A stretch of 64,000 bases of DNA from Corynebacterium halotolerans (GTDB lineage Bacteria > Actinomycetota > Actinomycetes > Mycobacteriales > Mycobacteriaceae): contig NZ_JVMD01000020.1 of NCBI RefSeq assembly GCF_001056295.1, forward strand, positions 186,001-250,000, written 5' to 3'. Shown in pieces: positions 32,783-42,698 of the stretch (positions are counted from its first letter, which is position 1; each line of letters starts with the position of its first letter). The notes under the pieces were generated by a model that was not told where the DNA came from, searched no databases, and saw only the letters and a list, made by a program, of their open reading frames with translations. The translations under genes and the position numbers were made by a program.

Positions 32783-34327
32783 TCATTCGGAAAGCAGCGC
32801 ATCGGGGAGGTTTCCCCAGCGCAGGCGGACGACGTGCCGTGCGGTCTCCTCGTCCATCCCATCCTCCACGCACTTCTGCACCTCGCCGCTGACGCTGCGT
32901 CGCGTGGCCCCCTCTACTTCCGCGAACGGGTCGGCCAGCAAGTTGACCCAATCCTCCGCCTCTTCGCGGGTCGCGGATCTGAACAGACCGGATTCCAGCG
33001 CCATTTCCTCGAGGACGGGATCGCCGAACCACTCATCCATCGCCGGGTAGTACAACTGCCAGCCCGCGGCGCCGAACCGGATCAGGCAGGGGTCGACGTC
33101 GTTGCCCTCCTCGTCTTCGACGAAGTAGACCCACGTGGCATCGATGATCGACGACGCCGCGGGAGGTTCCTCATCGAAGAGGCTGAAAAGCGGCACTTCT
33201 CCGAGGTGATCGCCGGCGTCCTCCGCGTCGCGCCACACCCCGTCGACGTCGTCTTCTCCGGGCTCCTCGGAATCTTCAAGCCCCTGGGACGCGTCGCCGA
33301 TGACCTCTTCATCCCACTCTTTTTCCCACTCTTCCGGAGCCGCTCCCTCCTCCTCGTCCGCATCCTCCCCTTCCTCGTCTTCGTCGTCTTCGTCGTCCTC
33401 GTCGTCTTCATCTTCACCGTCGTCGTTTCCCCCGAACAGAATGCCGAAGTTGATGCCACCGTATGACTCACCACCGGCGTCGCCATCCGGATCGTCGTAC
33501 TCGTCGAACTCGTCGTCTTCGTCAAACTCGGCGTCGTCGTCGAACTCATCGTCCTCGGCATCGTCGTCATCGTCGAGGCCCCGACCCGCCAACTCCTCGA
33601 GTTCTTCGACCTCCTCCATGAACTCGCGGAATCGCTCCGCCGGCAGGCCATCGACCATCGGAAGATCCGGCAGTCCTTCCGTGCGCGCGAGCACGTTGAC
33701 GGTGTCGCCCCACATTTCGTCGACGTAGCGCTCCGCCAACTGCAGATCCACGGCGAAGTCGTTGATTAGCCCACCCCGGGCGGCTGCGAGGGCTTCCGTC
33801 TCATGGAGCCTTTCTCCGATCCACACGGCGACGTCGAGCATCGCCGAAGAACGGGAGCGGTAGAAGTCCATGCCATCGCCGGACGGGGCGCCGTTCGGCC
33901 CCGTGCCCTTTCCATCCGGCGGCCCGATGAAGCGGGTGAGCAGGCGCAGGTCCGGGTCGATCAGCTCGAAGAGCAGCCGTGCGCGGTCCACGTGCGGCGC
34001 GCACCCGACGAAGAGCCCGACCGTCGGAGCGTCCTGCGTCAGCGATCCGATCCACGCGAAGGAGCAGTGCAAACTACGCGCGATCTTCGTCGCCAACGCC
34101 GCGCGCTCCCACCGGTAGGCCTGCGTGAGCTGCACATCCCGGACCAACGGACGTTCGCGGGCCTCCAATTCATCCTCGGAGAGCTGCCACTTCGGCTGCG
34201 TCGTCCGCCCCTGCTCCGCGAGCAGCCCGAACGCGACCTGCATGTGCAGCTCCATGTTGCGGGTCTCGTCGTCCGCGTCCGCCCATGCGAACAGTCGCTT
34301 GACCTGCTGCATCAGGTGAAGATCCAT
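32783..34327 (-). CDS. DUF2786-like protein with very acidic C-terminal region
   Basis: This 514-residue protein has an N-terminal part resembling DUF2786 proteins: MQQVKRLFAWADADDETRNMELHMQVAFGLLAEQG, then ATKIARSLHCSFAWIGSL, VGLFVGCAPHVDRARLLFELI and FYRSRSSAMLDVAVWIGERL. Residues about 240-350 are extraordinarily acidic, with DEDDEDDEDDEDEEGEDADE runs. The C-terminal third contains WVYFVEDEEGNDVDPCLIRFGAAGWQLYYPAMDEWFG. The match to DUF2786 is by pattern only. Acidic runs may be disordered or bind basic partners. Start ATG at 34327; an in-frame GTG three codons upstream is possible. It is divergent from selO. Confidence 0.7.
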   Translation of the reverse strand: MDLHLMQQVKRLFAWADADDETRNMELHMQVAFGLLAEQGRTTQPKWQLSEDELEARERPLVRDVQLTQAYRWERAALATKIARSLHCSFAWIGSLTQDAPTVGLFVGCAPHVDRARLLFELIDPDLRLLTRFIGPPDGKGTGPNGAPSGDGMDFYRSRSSAMLDVAVWIGERLHETEALAAARGGLINDFAVDLQLAERYVDEMWGDTVNVLARTEGLPDLPMVDGLPAERFREFMEEVEELEELAGRGLDDDDDAEDDEFDDDAEFDEDDEFDEYDDPDGDAGGESYGGINFGILFGGNDDGEDEDDEDDEDDEDEEGEDADEEEGAAPEEWEKEWDEEVIGDASQGLEDSEEPGEDDVDGVWRDAEDAGDHLGEVPLFSLFDEEPPAASSIIDATWVYFVEDEEGNDVDPCLIRFGAAGWQLYYPAMDEWFGDPVLEEMALESGLFRSATREEAEDWVNLLADPFAEVEGATRRSVSGEVQKCVEDGMDEETARHVVRLRWGNLPDALLSE

Positions 34328-34507
34328 GGCGGGCACTCGCTTTCGCTCTCCGTGGCCGCGGCCGGTTCCGCGGCGTCGCCCGCAGACTATGCGGCGCGCC
34401 GGATCGCCCACCGGCTCCGCCCGCACGGTCGTTCGAGATCCTTGACCGGCCTCGGCCGCCACCACGGGCTTCCGCGGGCGATGGCGGGCCATCCGTAGAC
34501 TCGACCC

Positions 34508-36028
34508 ATGTCACAGACGAACGAGCCGACCGCCACCCCCGACCCGCCCGTCCGCCTGAACTCCGATTTCGCCGGCGCCATGCCCGAAATGGCCATCGAC
34601 TGGCCCGCGCAGGAGTACCCGTCGCCCGAGATCGTGGTGCTCAACGACGCCCTCGCCGGCGAACTCGGCCTCGACCCCGAGTGGCTGCGCACCCCCGACG
34701 GCATCGACTTCCTGCTGGGCAGGTCCGACCCCGCCCCCTACCGCACGGTGGCGCAGGCCTATTCGGGCCACCAGTTCGGCCAGTTCGTGCCCATCCTCGG
34801 CGACGGCCGCGCGCTGCTGCTCGGCGAGATCACCGACCGCGACGGCAGTCTGCGCGACATCCACCTCAAGGGCTCCGGCCCGACGCCCTTCGCCCGGCGC
34901 GGCGACGGCCTGGCGGCGCTCGGCCCGATGCTGCGCGAATACCTCGTTTCCGAAGCGATGCACGCCCTCGGCATCCCCAGCACCCGGTCGCTGGCGGTCA
35001 TCGCCACGGGTGGCCGCGTCCAGCGCGAACGGGCGCTGCCCGGCGCGGTGCTCGTCCGCGTCGCGGCGAGCCATCTGCGCGTGGGCTCCTTCCAGTTCGC
35101 GCGGGCGCATTGCGGCGACGACGTCGTCAAGCGGCTCATCGACCACGCGGCCTCCCGGCACTACCCGGATCTGCTGGCCCTTCCCGAAGACGAGCGTCCG
35201 CTGGCCCTTTTCGATGCGGTCGCGAAGTCGCAGGCGAACCTCGTCGCGGCGTGGCTTGGCGCCGGCTTCGTCCATGGGGTGATGAACACCGACAACATCA
35301 CCGTCTCCGGCGAGACCATCGATTACGGCCCATGCGCCTTCCTCGACGCCCACGACCCGCGCGCCGTGTTCAGCTCCATCGACCGGCAGGGCATCTACGC
35401 CTACGGCACCCAACCACGGGTGCTCGAGTGGGATCTGGCCCGGTTCACGGAAACCCTCGCGCCGCTTTACGACGCCGACGCCGACCGTGCCCTGGCGCTC
35501 GCGCGGGAGCACCTGTCCGGGTTCAGGAAGCTGGTCGACGGCCGGATCCTGGACACGTGGAAGACGAAGCTGGGGCTGGACCCCGGGCGCGACGCCGATT
35601 CGGTGGCCGCCACCGCCGTGGCCGAGGAGTGGCTGGCGATGCTCGGCGACGACAATCCCGACCACACCCTCGTCCATCGGGCACTGACCGACGTGGCCGG
35701 GGGCGGCGACGAGACTGCGCTGCTCGGCCACTTCGCCGATGACGCCCGCGCGAAGGAATGGCTGGACACCTGGCGAGGCCTGTCGCCCGATGCCAGCCTG
35801 ATGCGGCGGGCGAACCCGATCTACATCCCGCGCAACCACCTGGTGGAAGAGGCCCTGGCCGCCGCCAGTTCCGGAGGCGCCAACGAGCCCCGCGACCTCC
35901 GGCCGTTCGATGCGCTGCTGGCCCGGATCACCGACCCGTACACGCCCAGCGGCAACCCCGACGACGAACGCTACGAACGCCCCGCGCCCCCGGAATTCGG
36001 CGAGTACACGACCTACTGCGGGACGTAG
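34508..36028 (+). CDS. selO: Protein adenylyltransferase SelO (YdiU)
   Basis: This 506-residue pseudokinase-fold enzyme transfers AMP from ATP to Ser/Thr/Tyr of proteins in redox-stress control. Family blocks are clear: YSGHQFGQFVPILGDGRALLLGEI, DIHLKGSGPTPFARRGDGLAALGPMLREYLVSEAM, TGGRVQRERALPGAVLVRVAASHLRVGSFQFA, and FVHGVMNTDNITVSGETIDYGPCAFLD with the metal-binding Asn/Asp. The C-terminus YTTYCGT places a Cys at the position that is selenocysteine in eukaryotic SelO. Length is typical. It stands alone; the divergent spacer to the DUF2786-like gene is 180 bp. Confidence 0.95.
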   Translation: MSQTNEPTATPDPPVRLNSDFAGAMPEMAIDWPAQEYPSPEIVVLNDALAGELGLDPEWLRTPDGIDFLLGRSDPAPYRTVAQAYSGHQFGQFVPILGDGRALLLGEITDRDGSLRDIHLKGSGPTPFARRGDGLAALGPMLREYLVSEAMHALGIPSTRSLAVIATGGRVQRERALPGAVLVRVAASHLRVGSFQFARAHCGDDVVKRLIDHAASRHYPDLLALPEDERPLALFDAVAKSQANLVAAWLGAGFVHGVMNTDNITVSGETIDYGPCAFLDAHDPRAVFSSIDRQGIYAYGTQPRVLEWDLARFTETLAPLYDADADRALALAREHLSGFRKLVDGRILDTWKTKLGLDPGRDADSVAATAVAEEWLAMLGDDNPDHTLVHRALTDVAGGGDETALLGHFADDARAKEWLDTWRGLSPDASLMRRANPIYIPRNHLVEEALAAASSGGANEPRDLRPFDALLARITDPYTPSGNPDDERYERPAPPEFGEYTTYCGT

Positions 36029-36082
36029 CGGGCGCGAAAATTGCCCCTTCTGAATCGTTCCCGGCAGGCATACGATTGATTT

Positions 36083-36928
36083 ATGACGACCATCGGTGAA
36101 TTGCTGCACAACGACGCCATCCGACTGGATGCCCCGGCCACCGATTGGCGCGACGCCATCCGCATCGCCGGCGAACTGCTCGAGACACGCGGCGCCATCA
36201 CCGGCGACTACACCCGGGCGATGATCGCGAGCGTCGAGGAAAACGGCCCCTACATCGTCATCTCCCCCGGTTTCGCCTTCGCCCACGCCCGCCCTTCCGA
36301 AGCCGTCCACCGCACGGAAATCTCCTGGGTCCGGCTGGCCGAGCCCGTCGCGTTCGGCCACGCCGACAACGACCCCGTCACCCTCGTCGTCGCCCTCGCC
36401 GCCGCCGACGCGAAGGCCCACACCCGCGCGATGGCGCAGCTGGCCAAGATCATCGGATCGCCCGACGCGCGCCGCGCCCTGGACGCCGCCGCCACCGTGG
36501 CCGACGTCCGCGCCATCATCGACGGTGCAGCCGCCCCCGCCGCAGCCACCCCGAAGGCCGACGGAGAGCCGGGCGAGGCGTCGCAAAGCACTGCCCCCGC
36601 AACCGAGGGCAACGGCGACGAAACCGCCGCCTCCGGGAGCACCCGCGACCACATCCTCACCGTCTGCGGCAACGGCCTGGGCACGTCCCTGTTCCTGAAA
36701 AACACCCTGGAGCAGGTGCTCGACGCCTGGGGCTGGGGCCCGTACATCACCGTCGAGGCCACCGACACGATCTCGGCGAAGGGCAAGGCGAAGGAAGCCG
36801 ACTGCATCCTCACCTCCGGCGAAATCGCCCGCACCCTCGGCGACCCCGGCATCCCGGTCCACGTGATCGAGAACTTCACCTCCGCGGCGGAGGTCGACGC
36901 CGCACTCCGCTCGCTGTACGACGTCTGA
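36083..36928 (+). CDS. Ascorbate-type PTS IIA-IIB fusion
   Basis: This 281-residue protein fuses two phosphotransferase domains of the L-ascorbate (Ula/Sga) family. Residues about 1-150 are IIA, with the phosphoryl-accepting His in GFAFAHARPSEAV at about residue 70. An Ala/Pro/Glu-rich linker of about 40 residues follows. Residues about 190-281 are IIB, with the P-loop Cys in ILTVCGNGLGTSLFLKN. It relays phosphate from HPr to the sugar carried by IIC, encoded 46 bp downstream. L-ascorbate is the likely substrate, but no ulaG/D/E/F catabolic genes are present nearby, so other substrates remain possible. Confidence 0.9.
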   Translation: MTTIGELLHNDAIRLDAPATDWRDAIRIAGELLETRGAITGDYTRAMIASVEENGPYIVISPGFAFAHARPSEAVHRTEISWVRLAEPVAFGHADNDPVTLVVALAAADAKAHTRAMAQLAKIIGSPDARRALDAAATVADVRAIIDGAAAPAAATPKADGEPGEASQSTAPATEGNGDETAASGSTRDHILTVCGNGLGTSLFLKNTLEQVLDAWGWGPYITVEATDTISAKGKAKEADCILTSGEIARTLGDPGIPVHVIENFTSAAEVDAALRSLYDV

Positions 36929-36974
36929 CCCCGCGACGCCGGCCGCACCCCGCATCTTCCCCAAGGAGCACGAC

Positions 36975-38585
36975 ATGAACTGGCTCGTCGACGCCGCACA
37001 GTTCCTGGTCAACGAATTCCTGTCCGTCCCCGCCTTCCTCATCGGCATCATCACCGCCGTCGGGCTCGCCGCCATGCGCAAGAACGCGGGCCAGGTCGCC
37101 GGCGGCGCGATCAAGGCCACCCTCGGCTTCCTGATGATCGGCGCCGGCGCGACGCTCGTCGTCGCCTCGCTGGAACCGCTCGGCGCCATGATCCGCGGCG
37201 CCACCGGCATGCACGGCATCGTGCCCACCAACGAGGCCATCGTCGGCATCGCCCAGCAGGAATACGGCTCGCGGGTCGCGTGGCTGATGATCCTCGGCTT
37301 CGCCGTCAGCCTCGTCCTCGCCCGGTTCACGCCGCTGCGCTACGTCTTCCTCACCGGCCACCACGTGCTGTTCATGGCCACGATGCTCACCATGATCCTG
37401 GCCACCGCCGGTTTCGACGGCTGGGTCGTCGTCGTGCTCGGCGCTCTGGTGCTGGGCATCCTCATGGTCGCGCTGCCCGCACTGGCGCACCCCTGGACGC
37501 GCAAGGTCACCGGCGACGATTCCATCGCCATCGGCCACTTCGGCACCGCCGGCTACATCGCCGCCGGCGCCGTCGGGTCCGCCGTGGGCGGGCGCGGCGA
37601 GAAGCGGTCCCGCTCCACCGAAGAGCTCAAGCTGCCCGAGGGCCTGCGGTTCCTGCGCGACTCGATGGTCGCCACCGCCCTGTCGATGGTGCTCATGTAC
37701 GTGATCTTGGCCGTGATGTACCTGGTCCGCGCGGGCTCCGAGGAAGCGTTCACCGCCTTCGAGGACGGAGCGAAGGGCGTCGGCAATTACCTGATGATGT
37801 CCGTCACCCAGGGCCTGCAGTTCGGCGTCGCCGTGGCCGTCATCCTCTTCGGCGTGCGCACCATCCTCGGCGAGCTCGTGCCCGCCTTCCAGGGCATCGC
37901 CGCGAAGGTCGTGCCCGGCGCGATCCCCGCGCTCGACGCCCCGATCGTCTTCCCCTACGCGCAGAACGCCGTGCTGATCGGCTTCATCTCCTCCTTCATC
38001 GGCGGACTGGCGGGCCTGGCCATGCTGGCCGCGTGGCTCAACCCGATGTTCGGCGCCGCGCTGATCCTGCCCGGCCTGGTCCCCCACTTCTTCACCGGCG
38101 GCGCGGCCGGCGTCTACGGCAACGCCACCGGCGGCCGCCGCGGCGCCGCGCTCGGCGCATTCGCCAACGGTCTGATCATCACCCTGCTGCCCGCGTTCCT
38201 GGTCAGCGTCCTGGGCACCTTCGGATCCGAGAACACCACCTTCGGCGACGCCGACTTCGGCTGGGCCGGCATCCTCATCGGCTCGGTGGCCAAGCTCGGC
38301 CCCTTCGGCGGCGCCATCGGCATCCTGGTCTTCGCGGCCGTCCTGCTCGGCGGTGCGATCGCGGTGCAACGCAAGCTCGTCGACGGCCACTGGGATCCCG
38401 CGAAGCACCGCCCCACGGGCACCGCCGCCGCGGCGGCCGGAAGCGCTGCGGGTGCGGCCCCTTCCGGCTCGGCCACCGCCGGGAGCACCTCTCCGGCCTC
38501 CGCCACCGCCGGCACGTACCCGAAGATCGCCCCGCCGAAGGGAGCCCCGGCGCCGCCGGCGACGCTGCCGTCATCCGACGCATAG
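36975..38585 (+). CDS. ulaA: Ascorbate-type PTS IIC permease (UlaA family)
   Basis: This 536-residue integral membrane permease matches UlaA/SgaT: FLSVPAFLIGIITAVGLAAMRKNAGQVAGGAIKATLGFLMIGAGA at the N-terminus, TGHHVLFMATMLTMIL, SIAIGHFGTAGYIAAG, and FPYAQNAVLIGFISSFIGGL. About ten to eleven hydrophobic segments are visible. It translocates the sugar with phosphorylation by the upstream IIA-IIB protein. An extra Ala/Ser/Pro-rich tail of about 55 residues follows the last helix. AAGGAG lies 8 nt before the ATG. Confidence 0.93.
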   Translation: MNWLVDAAQFLVNEFLSVPAFLIGIITAVGLAAMRKNAGQVAGGAIKATLGFLMIGAGATLVVASLEPLGAMIRGATGMHGIVPTNEAIVGIAQQEYGSRVAWLMILGFAVSLVLARFTPLRYVFLTGHHVLFMATMLTMILATAGFDGWVVVVLGALVLGILMVALPALAHPWTRKVTGDDSIAIGHFGTAGYIAAGAVGSAVGGRGEKRSRSTEELKLPEGLRFLRDSMVATALSMVLMYVILAVMYLVRAGSEEAFTAFEDGAKGVGNYLMMSVTQGLQFGVAVAVILFGVRTILGELVPAFQGIAAKVVPGAIPALDAPIVFPYAQNAVLIGFISSFIGGLAGLAMLAAWLNPMFGAALILPGLVPHFFTGGAAGVYGNATGGRRGAALGAFANGLIITLLPAFLVSVLGTFGSENTTFGDADFGWAGILIGSVAKLGPFGGAIGILVFAAVLLGGAIAVQRKLVDGHWDPAKHRPTGTAAAAAGSAAGAAPSGSATAGSTSPASATAGTYPKIAPPKGAPAPPATLPSSDA

Positions 38586-38977
38586 GCACCGCCGGCGGCA
38601 CGCCGCCCGCACCGCCGGACGCACCGCCGGGCGCACCCCCGGCACTGCCCGACACCGGCTCCCGCGACCTCGGCTCGGGACACCCCCGCTTCCTTCACCC
38701 GTTTAACGGAGAGGGGGCCGCGGGGAGGAAAATCATCATCGTTGACGCACCCCAGCACCGTTATTCACGGGACCGCCGGACTCCACCCCACAGCGGCGTC
38801 GTCAAGCAACTGACTGAATCCAGAACCGTTTTTGGCGAAACTCCCACGAAACATACGGTCTTCATCTTTTAATAAGCAGACCGCACACGGCGGAGCATCG
38901 GTTTACCCCCGCTTCCCACATCACGGACCGCCGCACGCCCGTTTTTCACGTCCCGCAAGCACACTCAGGAGTCCACA
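38586..38977. other. Intergenic region carrying the pntAB promoter
   Basis: The first 110 bp continue the Pro/Ala-codon-like repetitive GC-rich sequence after the ulaA stop, with repeated CACCGCCGG. The rest is less GC-rich. CTTTTAATAAGC near 38865-38878 is a possible -10 region for pntA. No terminator hairpin with a T-run, no ORF and no known operator were recognised. Confidence 0.4.
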
Positions 38978-40594
38978 GTGCGAATCGGAATCCCCATCGA
39001 ACCGGATGTCCGGCAGCCGCTCGTCGCGGCGACGCCCGACACCGTCGCCAAGCTGATCAAGCTCGGCTACGACGTAGACGTCCAGTCCGGGGCAGGCGAC
39101 CATGCCGCCTACCCGGACGATCTTTACGCCTCCGCCGGCGCCCGCATCGTCGGCGAGGACGTGTGGCGCGCGGACATCATCACCACCCTCGACGCCCCGC
39201 CGCGCGAATGCCGCAACCTCATGAAGCCCGGCGCGATGCTCGTGTCCCGCATGGCCCCGGGCCGCAACCCCGAGCTCGTCGACGAGCTGGCCGCGTCGCA
39301 CTTCACCTCGCTCGCCATGGACGCCGTGCCGCGCCTGTCGCGCGCGCAGTCGATGGACGTCCTGTCCTCCATGGCCAACATCGCCGGCTACCGCGCCGTC
39401 GTCGAGGCCGCCAACTCCTTCGGCCGCCTGTTCACCGGCCAGGTCACCGCCGCGGGCAAGGTCCCGCCGGCCACCGTCTACGTCATCGGCGCCGGCGTCG
39501 GCGGCCTGGCCGCGATCGGCACCGCCAACTCCATGGGCGCCATCGTCAAGGCCACCGACCTGCGCCCCGAAGCCGGCGAGCAGGTCGAGTCCATGGGCGC
39601 GGAGTTCATCCCGATCCCCGTGGCCTCGGAGAAGTCCTCCGACGGCTACGCCAAGGAAATGACCGACGACCAGGCCACCGCCGCCGCGAAGCTCTACGCC
39701 GAGCAGTCCGCCGCCGCGGACATCGTCATCACCACGGCCAACATCCCCGGCCGCAAGTCCCCGCTGCTGCTGACCGCCGACGACGTCCGCGCCATGCGCC
39801 CGGGCAGCGTCATCGTCGACATGGCCGCGGCCAACGGCGGCAACTGCGAGCTCACCGTGCCCGGCGAAGTCACCGTCACCGACAACGGCGTGACCATCAT
39901 CGGCCACACCGACCTCGCCGGCCGCCTGCCCGGCCAGGCGTCGCAGCTCTACGGCCAGAACATCGTCAACCTGTTCAAGCTGATCACCCCGGACAAGGAC
40001 GGCACGCCGATCCTGGATCTCGACGACGAGATTATCCGCGGCATCACGGTCACGCTGAACGGGGCGTCGGCAAGCAAGGGCGGCGACGGCAACGTCGAGG
40101 CGGAGACCACCGGCGCCGCCACCGACACCCGCATCCTGTGGCCCCCGCCGCCGGTGCAGGTCTCGGCCACCCCGGCCGCCGCCGCGCAGGAGAAGCTCGC
40201 CGCGGCCGCCACCGCCGAAGCGCCCGAGAAGGTCGCCTTCATGGGCGGCGCCAAGGCGAAGGTCGGGCTGGCGCTGGCCATCATCCTCGGCATCGCCGTG
40301 ATCCTGGCCAGCCCCGCCACCGTCAGCGTCAACTACATGGTGCTCACCCTGGCCATCGTCCTGGGCTTCTACGTCATCTCCGCCGTCACCCCGCGACTGC
40401 ACACCCCGCTGATGTCCGAGACCAACGCGATCTCCGGCATCGTGCTGGTCGGCGCGATCCTCGTGGTCGGCTCCGGCAACCTCGTGGTCAGCTCGCTGGC
40501 GTTCCTGGCCATCATGCTGTCGTCGATCAACATCTTCGGCGGCTTCACCATCACCGACCGCATGCTCGGCATGTTCCGCAAGGAGGAGGCGTAA
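38978..40594 (+). CDS. pntA: NAD(P) transhydrogenase subunit alpha
   Basis: This 538-residue alpha subunit of the proton-translocating transhydrogenase starts at GTG 38978, with AGGAG 6 nt upstream. The NAD-binding domain I contains [23 protein letters not shown] and [33 protein letters not shown]. Residues about 385-400 form a linker, and four C-terminal membrane helices follow ([16 protein letters not shown] to MLGMFRKEE). Domains dI and dII-alpha are fused in one chain, as in the two-subunit E. coli type. With PntB it couples proton entry to hydride transfer from NADH to NADP+. Confidence 0.96.
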   Translation: MRIGIPIEPDVRQPLVAATPDTVAKLIKLGYDVDVQSGAGDHAAYPDDLYASAGARIVGEDVWRADIITTLDAPPRECRNLMKPGAMLVSRMAPGRNPELVDELAASHFTSLAMDAVPRLSRAQSMDVLSSMANIAGYRAVVEAANSFGRLFTGQVTAAGKVPPATVYVIGAGVGGLAAIGTANSMGAIVKATDLRPEAGEQVESMGAEFIPIPVASEKSSDGYAKEMTDDQATAAAKLYAEQSAAADIVITTANIPGRKSPLLLTADDVRAMRPGSVIVDMAAANGGNCELTVPGEVTVTDNGVTIIGHTDLAGRLPGQASQLYGQNIVNLFKLITPDKDGTPILDLDDEIIRGITVTLNGASASKGGDGNVEAETTGAATDTRILWPPPPVQVSATPAAAAQEKLAAAATAEAPEKVAFMGGAKAKVGLALAIILGIAVILASPATVSVNYMVLTLAIVLGFYVISAVTPRLHTPLMSETNAISGIVLVGAILVVGSGNLVVSSLAFLAIMLSSINIFGGFTITDRMLGMFRKEEA

Positions 40595-40597
40595 ACC

Positions 40598-42226
40598 ATG
40601 AGCGCAATCACCGACATCACCAACGGCGCCACGCTCCTGGCCGCCGCGGCGACCGGCACCGAAACCGACGCCGTGCTCGACTGGACCAACCGCCTGTCCA
40701 CCCTCGGCTACATCGCCGCCGCGCTGCTGTTCATCCTGTCGCTCGCGGCGCTGTCCAAGCCGGAGACCGCCCGCCGCGGCAACACGCTGGGCATGACCGG
40801 CATGGGCATCGCGGTGCTCATCGCCATCGTGCAGGCCACGGCCACCTCGGCCCGCGACACCACCGGCGAGCACCACGGCCCGCTGGTCACGCTCCTGCTA
40901 ATCGGCCTGGCCATGGCGCTGGGCGGCATGTACGGCGTGTGGCGCGCCCGGTCCGTCGAAATGACCGGCCTGCCGCAGCTGATCGCCTACTTCAACGGCT
41001 TCGTCGGCCTGGCCGCCGTGTTCATCGGCTTCAACTCCTTCATGGAGGACGGCGGGCTCAGCGACGGCGCGCGCGCCTTCCACCTCGGTGAGGTGTACCT
41101 GGGCGTCTTCGTCGGCGCGGTGACCTTCTCCGGCTCCGTCGTCGCCGGCCTGAAGCTGGCCGAGAAGATCAAGGGCGCCCCGGTGCTCCTGCCGGGCCGC
41201 AACGTGCTCAACGTCCTGATCCTGCTGGTGTCCCTGGCGCTGATGGTCACGTTCATCATCGTCGGCGACGGCTCCATCGCGTGGACCGCGCTGGGCGTCA
41301 TGACCGGCCTGGCCCTGTTCCTGGGCTGGCACCTGGTCATCGCCATCGGCGGCGGCGACATGCCGGTCGTCGTGTCGATCATGAACTCCTACTCCGGCTG
41401 GGCCGCCGCGTTCACCGGCCTGATGCTGGCCAACCCGCTGCTGATCATCACCGGCGCTCTGGTCGGCTCGTCCGGCGCGTATCTGAGCTACATCATGTGC
41501 CAGGCGATGAACCGTTCCTTCCTCAACGTGCTGCTGGGCGGCTTCGGCACCGACGGCGGCGCCATCGCCGACGGCGGCGAGGCCGGCACCCACACCGAGG
41601 TCTCCGCCTCCGAGACCGCGGACCTGCTGAAGATGGCCAACACCGTCATGATCACCCCGGGCTACGGCATGGCCGTGTCCCAGGCGCAGTACCCCGTCGC
41701 CGAGCTGACCCGCACCCTGCGCGAAGCCGGCAAGGAAGTCACCTTCGGCATCCACCCGGTCGCCGGCCGCCTGCCGGGCCACATGAACGTCCTGCTCGCC
41801 GAGGCCAAGGTCCCCTACGACCTGGTCCTGGAGATGGACGAGGTCAACGACGACTTCGGCGACGTCGACGTCGTGCTGGTCATCGGCGCCAACGACACGG
41901 TCAACCCGATCGCCGAGCAGCCCGGCTCCCCCATCGCCGGCATGCCGGTGCTGAAGGTCTGGGAGGCCGAGAAGGTCATCGTGTTCAAGCGCTCGATGGG
42001 CTCCGGCTACGCGGGCGTGCAGAACCCGCTGTTCTTCAACGACAACACGGACATGCTGCTCGGCGACGCGAAGTCGTCGGTCGAGAGCATCATCTCCGAG
42101 CTGAAGTCCGGCTCGGGCGGCTCGGCCCCCGCCCCGGCGGGCGGCGCGTCCGGCGGATCCGCGCAGGGCACCCAGCGCGACGCCGGCGGGGCACGCCAGG
42201 TCCCCGCCTCCGTGCGGCAGAAGTAG
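40598..42226 (+). CDS. pntB: NAD(P) transhydrogenase subunit beta
   Basis: This 542-residue beta subunit has about nine N-terminal membrane helices and a C-terminal NADP-binding domain III. Signatures include [77 protein letters not shown] and [12 protein letters not shown]. An Ala/Gly/Ser-rich tail of about 45 residues is unusual compared with the 462-residue E. coli protein. It starts 4 bp after the pntA stop and is translationally coupled; two hairpins end the operon. Confidence 0.96.
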   Translation: MSAITDITNGATLLAAAATGTETDAVLDWTNRLSTLGYIAAALLFILSLAALSKPETARRGNTLGMTGMGIAVLIAIVQATATSARDTTGEHHGPLVTLLLIGLAMALGGMYGVWRARSVEMTGLPQLIAYFNGFVGLAAVFIGFNSFMEDGGLSDGARAFHLGEVYLGVFVGAVTFSGSVVAGLKLAEKIKGAPVLLPGRNVLNVLILLVSLALMVTFIIVGDGSIAWTALGVMTGLALFLGWHLVIAIGGGDMPVVVSIMNSYSGWAAAFTGLMLANPLLIITGALVGSSGAYLSYIMCQAMNRSFLNVLLGGFGTDGGAIADGGEAGTHTEVSASETADLLKMANTVMITPGYGMAVSQAQYPVAELTRTLREAGKEVTFGIHPVAGRLPGHMNVLLAEAKVPYDLVLEMDEVNDDFGDVDVVLVIGANDTVNPIAEQPGSPIAGMPVLKVWEAEKVIVFKRSMGSGYAGVQNPLFFNDNTDMLLGDAKSSVESIISELKSGSGGSAPAPAGGASGGSAQGTQRDAGGARQVPASVRQK

Positions 42227-42247
42227 GGCCGCCCCCCCGGGAAGCAC

Positions 42248-42287
42248 CGAAGCGCCCGCGCCACCACATGGTGGCGCGGGCGCTTCG
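42248..42287. terminator. Hairpin terminator after pntB
   Basis: CGAAGCGCCCGCGCCACCA pairs perfectly with 42269-42287 across a 2-nt turn. It lacks a long T-run but is followed closely by a second hairpin. Confidence 0.7.
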
Positions 42288-42302
42288 CCGTACGGGGCAC
42301 AA

Positions 42303-42351
42303 AAAGGCCGGGGCGGCCGGGTCCTTCTCGGATCCGGCCGCCCCGGCCTTT
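42303..42351. terminator. Bidirectional terminator
   Basis: AAAGGCCGGGGCGGCCGG (42303-42320) pairs with CCGGCCGCCCCGGCCTTT (42334-42351). The flanking A-run and T-run serve both the pntAB transcript and the convergent glpD-side transcript. Confidence 0.8.
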
Positions 42352-42402
42352 CGCATTGTCGCGGTGACTGCGCCCATCGACGCTCCGCCGCGCTCCCCGC
42401 CT

Positions 42403-42672
42403 TTATCGGGCCCCGGGGACGCGGGCGGCGACGTTGGCCGCGCGCAGGCCGTTGTTGCGGGTCAGCGGCCCGGGCTCGGGCGCCGGAACGCCCCGGGTGG
42501 CCGCCATCTGCGCGGTCTTCTTCGTGGAGCGCTTCGAGCCCTTGGAGCCCTTCGCGGTCAGCTTGCGGATGACCTTCGCCGCAACGGCGGGCTTCTCCAC
42601 GAGCACCCAATTGATTGCCCTGTTCCTGATGTCGTTCATCGTCGCGGAGATCCTCTTCCTCATCTCGTTCAT
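42403..42672 (-). CDS. Small basic protein of unknown function
   Basis: This 89-residue protein reads MNEMRKRISATMNDIRNRAI, then NWVLVEKPAVAAKVIRKLTA and a lysine-rich KGSKGSKRSTKK, ending Val-Pro-Gly-Ala-Arg. It is strongly basic, with a short amphipathic or membrane-associating stretch, and no family is recognised. It starts 27 bp after the glpD stop on the same strand, so it is probably co-transcribed. A second in-frame ATG at residue 12 could be the real start. Its reality rests on position, codon use and composition. Confidence 0.55.
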   Translation of the reverse strand: MNEMRKRISATMNDIRNRAINWVLVEKPAVAAKVIRKLTAKGSKGSKRSTKKTAQMAATRGVPAPEPGPLTRNNGLRAANVAARVPGAR

Positions 42673-42698
42673 TGTCCCGGCGGTCGCTTCCCGCCGGC

